Positions 28,359 through 36,968 of a stretch of 64,000 nt of DNA are shown in pieces. A program made the translations under genes and the position numbers. Numbering within the stretch: position 1 is the stretch's first letter; each line of letters begins with the position of its first letter. Under the pieces are notes generated by a model, which was not told the origin of the DNA, did no database searches, and saw only the letters and a program-made list of their open reading frames with translations. The DNA is from Sulfuriferula sp. (GTDB lineage Bacteria; Pseudomonadota; Gammaproteobacteria; Burkholderiales; Sulfuriferulaceae), in the NCBI GenBank assembly GCA_031291235.1, contig JARLJL010000009.1, forward strand, positions 248,208 to 312,207, given 5' to 3'.

Positions 28359-28799
28359 ATGACCCCATCGCCCGCACTCGCCGCCTGGCTGCAAACCCAT
28401 GGCTTCCCGGCTGACAACCTCAACGCCACCACCCACAACCGCGCCACCCCGCTGATGCTAGCCGCCCAGCAAGGCGATCACGCCATCGCCGCCGAGCTGA
28501 TTCAATGTGGTGTCGACCTCAATGCCACCAACAACGATGGCAACAACGCGCTGTGGCTGGCGTGTTTCAACGGCGACCCGCAAGTCATAGATTTGTTAAT
28601 CGCCAGCGGCATAGACCTCAACAACCGCAACGACAACGGGGCTACGTGTTTGATGTATGCGGCGTCTGCCAGCAAGACGGCTGTGGTAGAACTGCTGCTG
28701 AAAGCAGGGGCGGATACCAAGATTAAATCACTGGATGATTTTACGGCGCTGGATGTGGCGGGGAATTTGGAGTGTTTGAGGATGTTGCGGCGGGTTTGA
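28359..28799 (+). CDS. Ankyrin-repeat protein
   Basis: The 146-residue product is built from about three to four ankyrin repeats (NRATPLMLAAQQGDHAIAAE, NNDGNNALWLACFNGDPQVI, NDNGATCLMYAASASKTAVV), with the usual TPLM/ALxx and LLxxG spacing. It is a protein-protein interaction module with no enzymatic residues. It starts 11 bases after the SagB-type gene, so it is likely the last gene of that operon and a partner for one of its products. A short tandem repeat follows the stop. Confidence 0.85.
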   Translation: MTPSPALAAWLQTHGFPADNLNATTHNRATPLMLAAQQGDHAIAAELIQCGVDLNATNNDGNNALWLACFNGDPQVIDLLIASGIDLNNRNDNGATCLMYAASASKTAVVELLLKAGADTKIKSLDDFTALDVAGNLECLRMLRRV

Positions 28800-29121
28800 A
28801 ATACCACTTCAACTGATAACTGATAACTGATAACTGCTCATAGATTTACACTAAGTTGTTTGAGCCATATACAAAATATTGGTCATAACCAACTCATCAA
28901 AAGCCCTAATATACTCAACAGCATTTACCCAGATTTCTGAATTTTTGCTATTTCATCCAAACCAAACGAGCGATATTGATTTGACGTATGATTACATCAT
29001 GTGCGGACATAAAAATTTATGGAGCCACTATGAATCAACAGGTTACAATAAAACAACATGACTTTTTATTAACAACAGTACTGACCGATGGGTCCGTCAA
29101 ATAACTGTTAGCTACCTCACA
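28800..29121. other. AT-richer intergenic junction with short tandem repeat
   Basis: This 322-base gap marks the edge of the nif-linked operon. It contains three tandem copies of the 7-mer ACTGATA plus a partial copy (28812-28836). Base composition drops in G+C. A 60-codon TTG-started frame inside has no ribosome site and is not called. Confidence 0.55.
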
Positions 29122-30282
29122 ATGCAATCACTCTCCATCTTCCTCAGTTCTACCTGCTACGACCTGAAGTCGTTGCGCGAGCATCTTCGCTCGGCGATTA
29201 GCGCATGGGGGCATGATCCAATACTCAGCGACTACCCATCCTTCCCAGTCTCCCCAGATCTATCTACTGTCGAAAACTGCAAGAAGGTAGTTCGTGAACG
29301 AGCCGATATATTCGTGCTTGTCGTGGGAGGAAAACGTGGATCGCTTGATTTGGAAACTAAACGCTCTGTTGTCAACAGCGAGTATCGCGAGGCGCGAGCC
29401 GCTGGCCTTGACTGCATTGTCTTTGTCGACCAGCAGGTCTGGAATTTGCGCCCTCTCTTCCAAAAAAACCCTCAAGCCGACTTTTCACCGACTGTCGACT
29501 TCCCTGAAGTGTTTAGGTTCATCGAGGAAGTCGAAAACGATACAAAATGGATTTTTCAGTTTCACCGCACAGATGAAATTTTGACAACCCTTAGCCAACA
29601 ACTATCGATCAGATTTCGAGACCTTTTGCTTCGGCATCGGACAAATAGGCTGCTCGTCCCACCCGAATTTTCCTCAGAGAAGCCAAGCATCGCCCGTATT
29701 GTTCTAGACAAAAATCCCTCTTGGGAATATCGCCTCACAAGCGCCCTTATTAGAGACAGAATGGAGCGTCTAGACAATAAGTTAAGCGACCTCGACTCAG
29801 GATGTGTCGTAAAGAGAACCAAGTTCGTGCCTGCAAAAGACACGCTGAACTACATTCAAGATCTGTTCAGCGATCTCACCAACATAATTACAGCGTCTGC
29901 CAAAGTTTTGGAACATCAAATCACACCAGCCTTTGGGCCACCTGGTATCGCTGGTGATGCCACCCAAATCAAGCGAGCTTGTGACAACTTATATTCTTTG
30001 TTTCTCGCTCTCTACGAATGGGAAATGGATATCCGGTTTGTGAGACCACACGAACTATTCGAAAACCTGTTCTTACGCATGCACGGATGGACAAGTGAAT
30101 TGCTACAGGAGTTTCGACGCATTCCCAAAGAGATTGATGAACTCCTCGCCAACCCCGACCTGACCGGACAACACAGTATTCAACTCGTAATTAATGCGCC
30201 GACTGGTCTCGCTTCACTAGCTGCCGAATTTGAGCGCATGTCCCATGACCCCGATATCTTGGCCGCGCTTGCAGGTTGCTAA
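29122..30282 (+). CDS. DUF4062-domain protein (accessory, possible defence or signalling)
   Basis: The 386-residue protein begins with the DUF4062 signature SLSIFLSSTCYDLKSLREHLR, followed by CKKVVRERADIFVLVVGG and EYREARAAGLDCIVFV, a TIR/flavodoxin-like fold of about 110 residues. The remaining ~250 residues are mainly helical and unrecognised. DUF4062 proteins often occur in defence or NTP-dependent signalling settings. No partner gene is adjacent. Codon use is more A+T-rich than the nif genes and the ribosome site is poor, suggesting transfer. Function unknown. Confidence 0.75.
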   Translation: MQSLSIFLSSTCYDLKSLREHLRSAISAWGHDPILSDYPSFPVSPDLSTVENCKKVVRERADIFVLVVGGKRGSLDLETKRSVVNSEYREARAAGLDCIVFVDQQVWNLRPLFQKNPQADFSPTVDFPEVFRFIEEVENDTKWIFQFHRTDEILTTLSQQLSIRFRDLLLRHRTNRLLVPPEFSSEKPSIARIVLDKNPSWEYRLTSALIRDRMERLDNKLSDLDSGCVVKRTKFVPAKDTLNYIQDLFSDLTNIITASAKVLEHQITPAFGPPGIAGDATQIKRACDNLYSLFLALYEWEMDIRFVRPHELFENLFLRMHGWTSELLQEFRRIPKEIDELLANPDLTGQHSIQLVINAPTGLASLAAEFERMSHDPDILAALAGC

Positions 30283-30386
30283 ACCGTCATTCCGCTGGAA
30301 TTATATGGAACGGCAGAGTCAGATATTGACTCTTGCCAGTCAGACATATGGAGTTTAATCTGCCTATGCAGCGAATTTCCAGCCAT

Positions 30387-31016
30387 GTCAGGCCGGGGGT
30401 TGCCCGGCGGCAAGTTACTTTCTCTTGCTTGCACAAGAGAAGGTAATCAAAGAGAAGTGCACCCTGCAGCCTCGCCCCTGCGGGGTCCCTTCGTCCGAAC
30501 CGTTCAGACGGGGGCTGCGCAACTCGCCCTGACAGCTTGCACACCCCGCAAGCTGCTGCGGAACTCGAACAGTGCTCGCCTACCCCTCCCGCCTGAACGG
30601 CCCGGACGAAGCGATGCAGAAGGGGAGAAAAACATTAAAGGCGCGAAGTCACGCATGAATGCGTGATGTTTTTGGGGTATCCGGGCACAGCCCGGACAGG
30701 GGTAGTTGGTTTTGGTTTTGGTTTTGATTTTGTTGTTGGTTGTTAGTTTTTAAATTTCCGCTTTTAAATCCCCCTCTCCGCCGCCGAGTAGCGCAGTCGA
30801 GCCGGGGATGTCGGCGAGGACTGTCTGAGGCCGCAGGCCGAGTTCCGCAGCCGCCCGGATTGACGAGCAACGCAGGGGCGGCGGAACGGGGGGCCCTTTT
30901 AGCTCCGGCATAACCTGAAGGTTAGCCTGCACTGAAACTTCGTTGTCTTTGGTACCTTTCTTTTGGGCAAACAAAAGAAAGATACCAGCCGCCGGGCTGC
31001 CCCCGGCCTGCCACTC
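30387..31016. repeat. ~630 bp element bounded by imperfect ~70-75 bp inverted repeats
   Basis: The left end (about 30387-30456, from GGCCGGGGGTTGCCCGGCGG) is mirrored by the right end (about 30940-31016, GCCGCCGGGCTGCCCCCGGCC). Each arm has its own inner hairpin: TTTCTCTTGC-TTGCACAAGAGAA on the left and TTTCTTTTG-GGCAAACAAAAGAAA on the right. The interior is G+C-rich with broken frames in all phases. This looks like a non-autonomous, repetitive intergenic element. Small frames inside are not believed to be genes. Confidence 0.65.
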
Positions 31017-31160
31017 CAAAAATCACAAACTCAAATAAATTTTTATCATCACTCCAGCAAATAAGTTTCGTTTATTTCGAATAATTACTTTATTTCGTTT
31101 ATAGCCTATAATTAGCGATAATTAGGGGGTCTAATTAACGTTAGAACAGAGGTAAATACC

Positions 31161-31628
31161 ATGTCCACATCCACACTAAATGAATCCGTGCTCAATGAGC
31201 ACGATGCCGAGCTGGCCAAGATTGCCCAGCGTTGCATCATGGCCGCTCTGGATCATTCGCGTGCGCATAAAATCATTCTGGTTGATGATAACGACCAAAG
31301 CGGCAATCCGCCTACGCTGGAGGTGCCGCCGCAAGCACTTCGCCTGTTCGCGGAAATTCTGGGAAAAATGGCGCAGCGCCAGCCTTTTTCGGTGATTCCA
31401 CAAAAGATGTTGCTGAGTACGCAAGAGGCGGCAAACATCCTGAATGTCTCGCGCCCCTTCGTGGTCAAGCAACTCGAAGCAAACAGGATCGAATATATTC
31501 AGGTCGGCCGTCATCGCCGGATTGCATTCGACAAGCTGATCGAATACCAGAACTCGATGCTGCGCGAAGCGGATGAGGCTCTGCAAACGCTGGCTGATCA
31601 GGCGCAAGTTCTGGATATGGGTTACTGA
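31161..31628 (+). CDS. Excisionase-type HTH antitoxin
   Basis: A 155-residue protein. The C-terminal half has a MerR/Xis-like helix-turn-helix (LSTQEAANILNVSRPFVVKQLEANRIEYIQVGRHRRI), the excisionase-family pattern used by antitoxins of PIN toxins. The N-terminal half is helical and probably wraps the toxin. Its stop overlaps the toxin ATG (TGATG), the standard antitoxin-first layout. It lies directly downstream of the inverted-repeat element in AT-rich leader sequence. Confidence 0.85.
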   Translation: MSTSTLNESVLNEHDAELAKIAQRCIMAALDHSRAHKIILVDDNDQSGNPPTLEVPPQALRLFAEILGKMAQRQPFSVIPQKMLLSTQEAANILNVSRPFVVKQLEANRIEYIQVGRHRRIAFDKLIEYQNSMLREADEALQTLADQAQVLDMGY

Positions 31629-32206
31629 TGTCTGGGTCGGCCCGCTATACTGCCATTCTCGATGCATGCGTGTTGTATCCGGCCCCGCTGCGGGATTTGC
31701 TGCTGAGTCTTGCGCGGTCGGGGCTATATCATGCCCGCTGGACAAACCATATACAAAACGAGTGGGTCAGGAATTTACTAGCCAATCGCCCGGATTTAAA
31801 AGCCGAGGATATTGAACGCACCTGCCTGGCGATGAATAGCAGCGTGCTGGATTGCATGGTTGAAAATTACGAGGCCATTGCGAGCACGCTTACATTGCCC
31901 GATTCGGGAGACACGCATGTCTTGGGCGCAGCGATCATCGGCCATGCAGATGCTATCGTCACATTTAATCTTAAGGATTTCCCCTCAGAAGTGTTGAGCC
32001 CTTTTAATATAGAAGCCCAGCATCCGGATGACTTTATTGCCAATCAGCTGGAGCTCCGTGAACTTGAGGCTCTTGCAGCGATCAAGGCCATGCGTGCTCG
32101 ACTACGCAATCCACCCAAAACAGCAAACGAGTTGATTGCGACTTTTGAGCGCAACCAATTACCCTTAACGGCGTCGATGCTACGCACCGCAGCAGACTTG
32201 ATTTAA
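31628..32206 (+). CDS. PIN-domain toxin (RNase)
   Basis: A 192-residue PIN-domain protein. The first metal-binding aspartate is in AILDACVLYPAPLRDLL, further acidic residues are in WTNHIQNEWVRNLL, and the last acidic cluster is SGDTHVLGAAIIGHADAIVT followed by FNLKDFP. These fit a Mg-dependent ribonuclease toxin. The length is greater than typical VapC (~130), matching the longer PIN subgroup paired with excisionase-like antitoxins. Translation is coupled to the upstream antitoxin. Confidence 0.85.
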   Translation: MSGSARYTAILDACVLYPAPLRDLLLSLARSGLYHARWTNHIQNEWVRNLLANRPDLKAEDIERTCLAMNSSVLDCMVENYEAIASTLTLPDSGDTHVLGAAIIGHADAIVTFNLKDFPSEVLSPFNIEAQHPDDFIANQLELRELEALAAIKAMRARLRNPPKTANELIATFERNQLPLTASMLRTAADLI

Positions 32207-32494
32207 GCTTGCAAGATTAGCCGAGGTCAGTCTGCAGGATGAATAGGGTAGAGCACAGCGAAACCCATCACCCCCTGACAGATTTACCCACATGGAAAAT
32301 TACATAGCGATACGCCTGAAGTTAACTATACTGGAATTCCATAGTCTTGATTCAGACTGAATTCACCGCCGATCCCCCACCGTACTGTTCAAAATCTTCA
32401 GCCAATTAGCAGTGCTTCATTTCCTTTATGTGCGCTTCCGAACAGACCGAACCCGGTAACCGGTGCAATCTGGCATTTTCACAGGAGATACCTC

Positions 32495-32680
32495 ATGAAC
32501 AAGAATCAAATTAAAGGCAGTGCAAAAAACATCGTCGGCAAAGTGCAGGAAGAAGCCGGCAACTTAACGGATAGCAACACCCTCAAAATTAAAGGCCTGA
32601 ATAAGCAAATCACCGGCAAGGCGCAGCAAACGGTTGGTGATGTGGAGGCCCTGATCAAGGCTAAAGTACGCTCAAGCTGA
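32495..32680 (+). CDS. CsbD-family stress protein
   Basis: A 61-residue, Lys- and Gly-rich protein with the CsbD pattern (IKGSAKNIVGKVQEEAGNLT, LNKQITGKAQQTVGDVE). CsbD proteins are abundant general-stress proteins of unknown mechanism. The start has a CAGGAG site. It is followed by a stem-loop (32685-32716) and then the SYLF-domain gene, another stress-associated protein. Confidence 0.9.
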   Translation: MNKNQIKGSAKNIVGKVQEEAGNLTDSNTLKIKGLNKQITGKAQQTVGDVEALIKAKVRSS

Positions 32681-32684
32681 ATTT

Positions 32685-32716
32685 ATATTTAGCCTCACGG
32701 CAATTCGGCTAAATAT
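32685..32716 (+). terminator. Stem-loop after the CsbD gene
   Basis: A perfect 10-bp inverted repeat ATATTTAGCC / GGCTAAATAT with a 12-nt loop starts four bases after the csbD-like stop. There is no clear T-run, so it may be an attenuator or mRNA-stability hairpin. Confidence 0.5.
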
Positions 32717-32806
32717 CATTAGCGCCCGGAATCAAGCGGGATGCACGTATCCCGGCAGGGCACGACTCAGGCCGGCAACGGCCATTTAAACCACAGGAGA
32801 TGCATC

Positions 32807-33370
32807 ATGACAAATATACGACGCAGTTTCATCAAGTTGTTTTTCATTGTCGCTGCCACGGCCTCTCTCGCTGCGATTAGCGGACAGACCTATGCTGCAA
32901 CCGCGGCAGATCTGGACAGGGATTCTACCCAGGCACTGCAATCCCTGTACAAGACCAGCCCCATTGCAGAGGTCATTTCCAAACAGGCCAAGGCAATACT
33001 CGTATTCCCCAACATTATCAAAGCCGGGCTGGTGTTCGGCGGCAGTTACGGCGAAGGCGTGCTGTTCAAGGGCTCGCAAGTCGCCGACTACTACAATTCC
33101 GTTTCCGGCTCCTGGGGCTTGCAGGCAGGCGCTCAGTCATACGGCTATGCGGTATTCCTGATGAATGACAAGGCCGTGAAATATCTGAAGAAATCCAAAG
33201 GCTGGGAAATCGGCGTCGGTCCGACCGTGGTAGTCGTGAATGAAGGTGTTGCCAAGAACCTGTCATCAACCACTTTGAAGGACGATGCCTATGCCTTCAT
33301 ATTCAATCAGCAAGGGCTCATGGCCGGCCTCAGTATTGAAGGCACCAAGATTTCCCGCATCAAGCGTTAA
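32807..33370 (+). CDS. SYLF/YSC84-domain exported protein
   Basis: The 187-residue product has a signal peptide (RSFIKLFFIVAATASLAA...) and then a SYLF (lipid-binding Ysc84) domain: AILVFPNIIKAGLVFGGSYG, SWGLQAGAQSYGYAVFLMN and the closing GLMAGLSIEGTKISRI. Bacterial SYLF proteins are periplasmic and stress-linked. ATG 32807 is chosen for its GGAGATG site and signal peptide; a longer frame has neither. A rho-independent terminator follows. Confidence 0.88.
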   Translation: MTNIRRSFIKLFFIVAATASLAAISGQTYAATAADLDRDSTQALQSLYKTSPIAEVISKQAKAILVFPNIIKAGLVFGGSYGEGVLFKGSQVADYYNSVSGSWGLQAGAQSYGYAVFLMNDKAVKYLKKSKGWEIGVGPTVVVVNEGVAKNLSSTTLKDDAYAFIFNQQGLMAGLSIEGTKISRIKR

Positions 33371-33412
33371 TGCCTAACGGCAGGCAGTAATTGGTCTGGT
33401 AAAACCGGATCG

Positions 33413-33475
33413 ATCAGGGGCAGTGCTCGCATACCGGCATAACGTTCGGATGTAAGCTCTGCCCCTGATTTTTTG
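33413..33475 (+). terminator. Rho-independent terminator after the SYLF gene
   Basis: ATCAGGGGCAG (33413-33423) pairs with CTGCCCCTGAT (33459-33469), followed by TTTTTT. The stem is long and perfect, the loop about 35 nt. It ends the SYLF transcript and lies just before the convergent glutaredoxin gene. Confidence 0.8.
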
Positions 33476-33488
33476 GCACTACAAGCCG

Positions 33489-33806
33489 TCAGGCCAGCGC
33501 TGCCTCGATCATCTTCTGCAACTCGCCCTGCTGAAACATTTCGCGCACGATATCCGCGCCGCCGACAAACTCGCCCTTGATGTACAGCTGCGGTATGGTC
33601 GGCCAGTTGGCATACGCCTTGATGCCGTCGCGGATTTCCGGATCGGCCAGCACATTCACGGTGACATAATCCTTCAGGCCGCAAGCTTGGAGTATCTGTA
33701 CTGTAGCGCCGGAGAAGCCGCACTGCGGGAATTGCGGCGTGCCTTTCATGTACAGCACGATGGGGTTGGTAGTGACCTGGGTGCGTATCTTTTCCTGTGT
33801 GCTCAT
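33489..33806 (-). CDS. grxD: Monothiol glutaredoxin, Grx4/GrxD type
   Basis: A 105-residue CGFS-type glutaredoxin: active-site PQCGFSGATVQIL (Cys about residue 32), cis-Pro and GSH-binding residues in WPTIPQLYIKGEFVGGADIV. These proteins carry [2Fe-2S] clusters with glutathione and exchange them with BolA proteins. A bolA-type gene lies 15 bases upstream on the same strand. This pair ends the eight-gene run that may start under NifA control at 38.6 kb. Confidence 0.94.
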   Translation of the reverse strand: MSTQEKIRTQVTTNPIVLYMKGTPQFPQCGFSGATVQILQACGLKDYVTVNVLADPEIRDGIKAYANWPTIPQLYIKGEFVGGADIVREMFQQGELQKMIEAALA

Positions 33807-33821
33807 TTGATTGCTCCTGAA

Positions 33822-34070
33822 TTAATGGGTAGTCGATTGTGCCCAGGTTTCGGGCGTGAAGGTGCGTATGGCCAAGGCATGGATTTCCGCCTGCATGCGG
33901 TCGCCCAGCGCCCGGTATACCAGCTGGTGCTGCTGCACTTTGCTTTTGCCGGTAAATTGCGGGCTGACGATGGTCGCCTCGAAGTGCTGGCCGTCGTCGC
34001 CCAGCACTTCAACGTGATCGCAGGGCAAGCCGCTGGTGATGTAGCCTTTTATTTCGTTCGCTGTCAGCAT
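33822..34070 (-). CDS. BolA-family protein (IbaG-like)
   Basis: An 82-residue BolA-fold protein (VEVLGDDGQHFEATIVSPQF, then KVQQHQLVYRALGDRMQAEIHALAIRTFTPE). The Cys in GLPCDHVEV and the His in QAEIHALA fit BolA cluster ligands. It partners with monothiol glutaredoxin, encoded next. In many bacteria the ibaG gene sits near cell-envelope genes; here it is in a redox/Fe-S setting. The start has an AAGGAT site. Confidence 0.92.
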   Translation of the reverse strand: MLTANEIKGYITSGLPCDHVEVLGDDGQHFEATIVSPQFTGKSKVQQHQLVYRALGDRMQAEIHALAIRTFTPETWAQSTTH

Positions 34071-34092
34071 GTTGATCCTTTCAAGGGTAAAA

Positions 34093-34257
34093 CTACTCGT
34101 TCATATCCGGAAACAGTATCACTTCATCCGGCAAGCCATTGCTGTTCTTTTCCAAATTCATGCCGGCGACCAGCGAGTATCCGCCGTCGCCTTCAAACAG
34201 CACCACCGCCTGCTGCGGCATGGCCTGCAACGCTGCTATCAATTGTGCGACAGTCAT
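34093..34257 (-). CDS. Small unknown protein (54 aa)
   Basis: A short gene with an AAGGAC ribosome site, starting MTVAQLIAALQAMPQQAVVLF. It has a hydrophobic first half, then GGYSLVAGMNLEKN and an acidic end. I do not recognise it. It begins 14 bases after the FAH-type stop and ends 22 bases before the BolA-type start. The tight spacing and good ribosome site argue that it is real. Confidence 0.65.
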   Translation of the reverse strand: MTVAQLIAALQAMPQQAVVLFEGDGGYSLVAGMNLEKNSNGLPDEVILFPDMNE

Positions 34258-34271
34258 GATCCGTCCTTTGG

Positions 34272-34955
34272 TTAACCTATGGTAATAATCAGCGGTTCCA
34301 GCCCGGCGACGGTGGCTTCGATGACATCGCCCTTGACCACTGGGCTGACACCCGCAGGCGTGCCGGTAAAAATCAGATCGCCGGGACAGAGCTCGACCTG
34401 CTGCGACAGGTAGTTGATGATCTCGGGTATCTTCCAGATCATGTCGCCGACATCGCTGCTCTGGCGTATCTCGCCGTTCACTTTCAGCTCGATCTTGCCC
34501 TTGGCGATGACGCCGGTGTAAAACTCGGGCGTGATGGCGGAGCAGGGCGCCGAGTGGTCGAAGCCCTTGCTCATATCCCATGGCCGCCCCTGTTCGCGCG
34601 CAGCGCGTTGTACGTCGCGCTTGGTCATGTCGAGGCCGACGGCGTAGCCGAAGATAAAGTCGTTGGCCTTTTCCAGCGGAATATTGCGACCGCCGATGGC
34701 CATGGCGACGACCAGCTCGACTTCGTGCTGCAAGTCGCTGGTGCCGGGCGGATAGGGCATTACCGAGTTGTTGGGCAGGATAGCCTGAACCGGTTTGGTG
34801 AAAAAGAACGGCGCTTCGCGTGCGGCATCGCCGCCCATTTCCTGCACATGCGCGGCATAATTCTGGCCGACGCAATAAATCCGCCGTACCGGAAACGGGT
34901 TGCTGGACATCGCCGGAATGCTGACGATGGGTGCAGGGGCAAAAGCGTAATTCAT
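34272..34955 (-). CDS. Fumarylacetoacetate hydrolase (FAH)-family enzyme
   Basis: A 227-residue FAH-fold enzyme: IYCVGQNYAAHVQEMG, metal ligands in LQHEVELVVAMAIGG and GYAVGLDMTKRDVQ, then KGFDHSAPCSAI and FTGTPAGVSPVVKGD. Such short members are acylpyruvases, oxaloacetate decarboxylases or isomerases, needing Mg. The length fits the FahD1-like group. It is inside the leftward run between the 91-aa and 54-aa genes. Substrate unknown. Confidence 0.88.
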   Translation of the reverse strand: MNYAFAPAPIVSIPAMSSNPFPVRRIYCVGQNYAAHVQEMGGDAAREAPFFFTKPVQAILPNNSVMPYPPGTSDLQHEVELVVAMAIGGRNIPLEKANDFIFGYAVGLDMTKRDVQRAAREQGRPWDMSKGFDHSAPCSAITPEFYTGVIAKGKIELKVNGEIRQSSDVGDMIWKIPEIINYLSQQVELCPGDLIFTGTPAGVSPVVKGDVIEATVAGLEPLIITIG

Positions 34956-34992
34956 TTAATCCGACCTTTTAAATAATCATTTCGAAAGCAGC

Positions 34993-35268
34993 TCACACCA
35001 GCCTGTCATTACCACGATAGCCCGCATCCATGTCGAATTCCAGATAATAGATGCGAAAATGCTCTTCCATTTTGTCGGCTACAGGAATGCTGTCGCTGCG
35101 CTCAGGATATTGAGCCAGCAAAGCATTGCGATGTGCCGTCCAGCCGCGCAGCAGCGCTGCTCTGGCGTCATCCTTGCAGCGTCCTGTGCCCTTGAAGATG
35201 AAATTGTGCGTAATCATCTCCGCGACGTAAAAATGCGCCGGTACTGCTGCGTCGCTTACCTGCATCAT
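34993..35268 (-). CDS. Unknown protein (91 aa) coupled to the AAA+ gene
   Basis: A 91-residue soluble protein that I do not recognise. It has a beta-rich start (VPAHFYVAEMITHNFIFKGTG), a helical middle (DDARAALLRGWTAHRNALLAQ) and an acidic C-terminal part. Its ATG (35268) overlaps the AAA+ stop by four bases (ATGA), so it is co-translated with the ATPase and may be its partner or adaptor. Confidence 0.7.
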   Translation of the reverse strand: MMQVSDAAVPAHFYVAEMITHNFIFKGTGRCKDDARAALLRGWTAHRNALLAQYPERSDSIPVADKMEEHFRIYYLEFDMDAGYRGNDRLV

Positions 35269-36968
35269 GTCTGCGCCGTTTGCCCGAAATCCATGCCGCG
35301 AAATACCGAGCAGCGCATGAATGCTTCCGCGTTCGGCGCGACTTGCTTCTGATGGCAGAATTTGGCGGTGAGCTTGGCCAGCCCCTTGATATCGCGGCCG
35401 GTAGCGGTGGGGAACATGTCGACCAACTGGTCGATCAGCGCGGCGTCTACGTCGAGCTCAAACTGCTCGGTCATCACCTGCCATATCTTGCGCCGGGCAT
35501 CGCTTTGCGGCGGGTAAAACCGGATCATGGCGATGCAGCGCGAGACGATGGCTTCGTCAATGTCGTCGACGCGGTTGGTGGTCAGGAACAGCAGGCCGTT
35601 GAAATACTCCAGCACGCGCAGGAACACGCCGACCACGGCATTCATGGTCATATTGTCGTCGCGGCGCTTGATGTAGACGTCGGCCTCATCGATCAGCATC
35701 ACCGCCCCCCAGCGCTGGGCGCGGGTCAATACTTCCTTGAGCGCTGTTTCCATGGACGCGACATTGAGCCCGAGCTGACCCGAGTGTACACGGTATAACG
35801 GGCGCTGGATGATTTCGGAATAGACTTCAGCGGTCAGCGTCTTGCCGACGCCCGCCGGCCCGGCGCACAGCACCGTGGTGCCGCCCGATTTGCCGGCGAC
35901 GATGTCGTCCATCAGCACATCCATTTCGGCGGTCAATATGTCGATAAGATCGGTCTGCTCCTGCGGCAGGATCAGCTTCTGCTTTAGCGCAGGCTGGTAC
36001 TGATAGGGCTTCATGTCGTCGACATGCACCCACAGATAATGGTGCAGATCCAGATGGAACATGAGGATGTAGGCGTGTACCGGCAGCTGGCAAAACAGCC
36101 CCTTGGGGATGGCTGCCTGCGATTCCTTGGCTTCGTCTTCGGCATCGTACTTGTTGCTCTTGGCGGCTTTGGTCAGATACGACCCGAGTATGTCGCCGGT
36201 GACTTCCAGCGTCAGCGTGCGCGAAGTGAGTATGCTTTCGTCATTGACCAGCCGCGCCGTGCCGCCGCTGCTCGACAGTACCACCACATCCTTGCGCGAC
36301 CAGTCGGTATTGCGGTGCGACGAATTCGGGTCTTCGGTATAAAAGCCGGTCCCCTGGCCGGAAAACTGCGCGCCGTATTGCGCGCGCCAGTCGAAGTAAC
36401 GCGTCACCGTATCGTCGTAAGCACCGATCAGCGCGGGGGTTTCCTTCAGATAGCCTTTGGCGGCAAAGATTTCGCCCATGGTTTTGCCGTCGATATCGCC
36501 TGCACCGATGCGGAACGTTGCCATGGTAACGGTGCCCTTGGCATTGGCTTTCAGCTCGACCATCACCTTGCCGGTTTCGTCGTTCGACGCCGGGGTATAG
36601 TCGAGGCGAGTGACGACATAAGGCAGCGGCTTGCTCGCCGCATTAGCGGTAAACACCCAGCCGCGTATGGCATTGCTCATCAGATAATCGGCAATGGCCG
36701 GCACCACCATTTCCAGCTCGTCCGCCTTGTAGCGCACGCCATCGTCGTTCATGGCCTGCTGCAAGGTGGCGAACTGCGCGGCGCGCACCTGCATCTCCGG
36801 GCCCGCCGCCTGATACAGCTCGCCGAGGAAGCTGCGCTCCGGCGCCGATAGCTGGCTGTAGCGCACCTCGACCTTGTCGCCGAACCTGAGCTGATCCTTT
36901 AGCGACGACAGCCCGGGAAATGCGTCGACCAGCGCTTCTACATAGGGCCGTTCTATCTGCAGCTTCAT
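35265..36968 (-). CDS. AAA+ ATPase of the nif-linked operon
   Basis: A 567-residue protein with one AAA+ domain in the C-terminal half. Walker A GPAGVGKTLTAEVYSE, Walker B AVMLIDEADVY, sensor-1 FLTTNRVDDIDEAI with SRC as arginine-finger region. The N-terminal ~300 residues are unrecognised (LQIERPYVEALVDAFPGLSS...) and may bind the target. ATG 36968 shares a base with the stop of the 159-aa gene (TAATG); a longer frame to 37241 is only a shadow of that gene. The family fits remodelling ATPases of the CbbX/spastin type more than proteases. Target unknown. Confidence 0.85.
   Translation of the reverse strand: MKLQIERPYVEALVDAFPGLSSLKDQLRFGDKVEVRYSQLSAPERSFLGELYQAAGPEMQVRAAQFATLQQAMNDDGVRYKADELEMVVPAIADYLMSNAIRGWVFTANAASKPLPYVVTRLDYTPASNDETGKVMVELKANAKGTVTMATFRIGAGDIDGKTMGEIFAAKGYLKETPALIGAYDDTVTRYFDWRAQYGAQFSGQGTGFYTEDPNSSHRNTDWSRKDVVVLSSSGGTARLVNDESILTSRTLTLEVTGDILGSYLTKAAKSNKYDAEDEAKESQAAIPKGLFCQLPVHAYILMFHLDLHHYLWVHVDDMKPYQYQPALKQKLILPQEQTDLIDILTAEMDVLMDDIVAGKSGGTTVLCAGPAGVGKTLTAEVYSEIIQRPLYRVHSGQLGLNVASMETALKEVLTRAQRWGAVMLIDEADVYIKRRDDNMTMNAVVGVFLRVLEYFNGLLFLTTNRVDDIDEAIVSRCIAMIRFYPPQSDARRKIWQVMTEQFELDVDAALIDQLVDMFPTATGRDIKGLAKLTAKFCHQKQVAPNAEAFMRCSVFRGMDFGQTAQT

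Noticed and set aside
28812-28836. ACTGATA tandem repeat as a CRISPR or phase-variation tract
   Set aside because: Only three full 7-mer copies, no spacers, and outside any credible coding region.
28879-29061. 60-codon frame after the ankyrin gene
   Set aside because: TTG start, no ribosome site, A/T-rich and no similarity to anything known to me.
30385-31019. Three small frames (93, 73 and 89 codons) in the inverted-repeat element
   Set aside because: Low-complexity, no ribosome sites, and they translate repeat sequence of a type often mis-called as genes.
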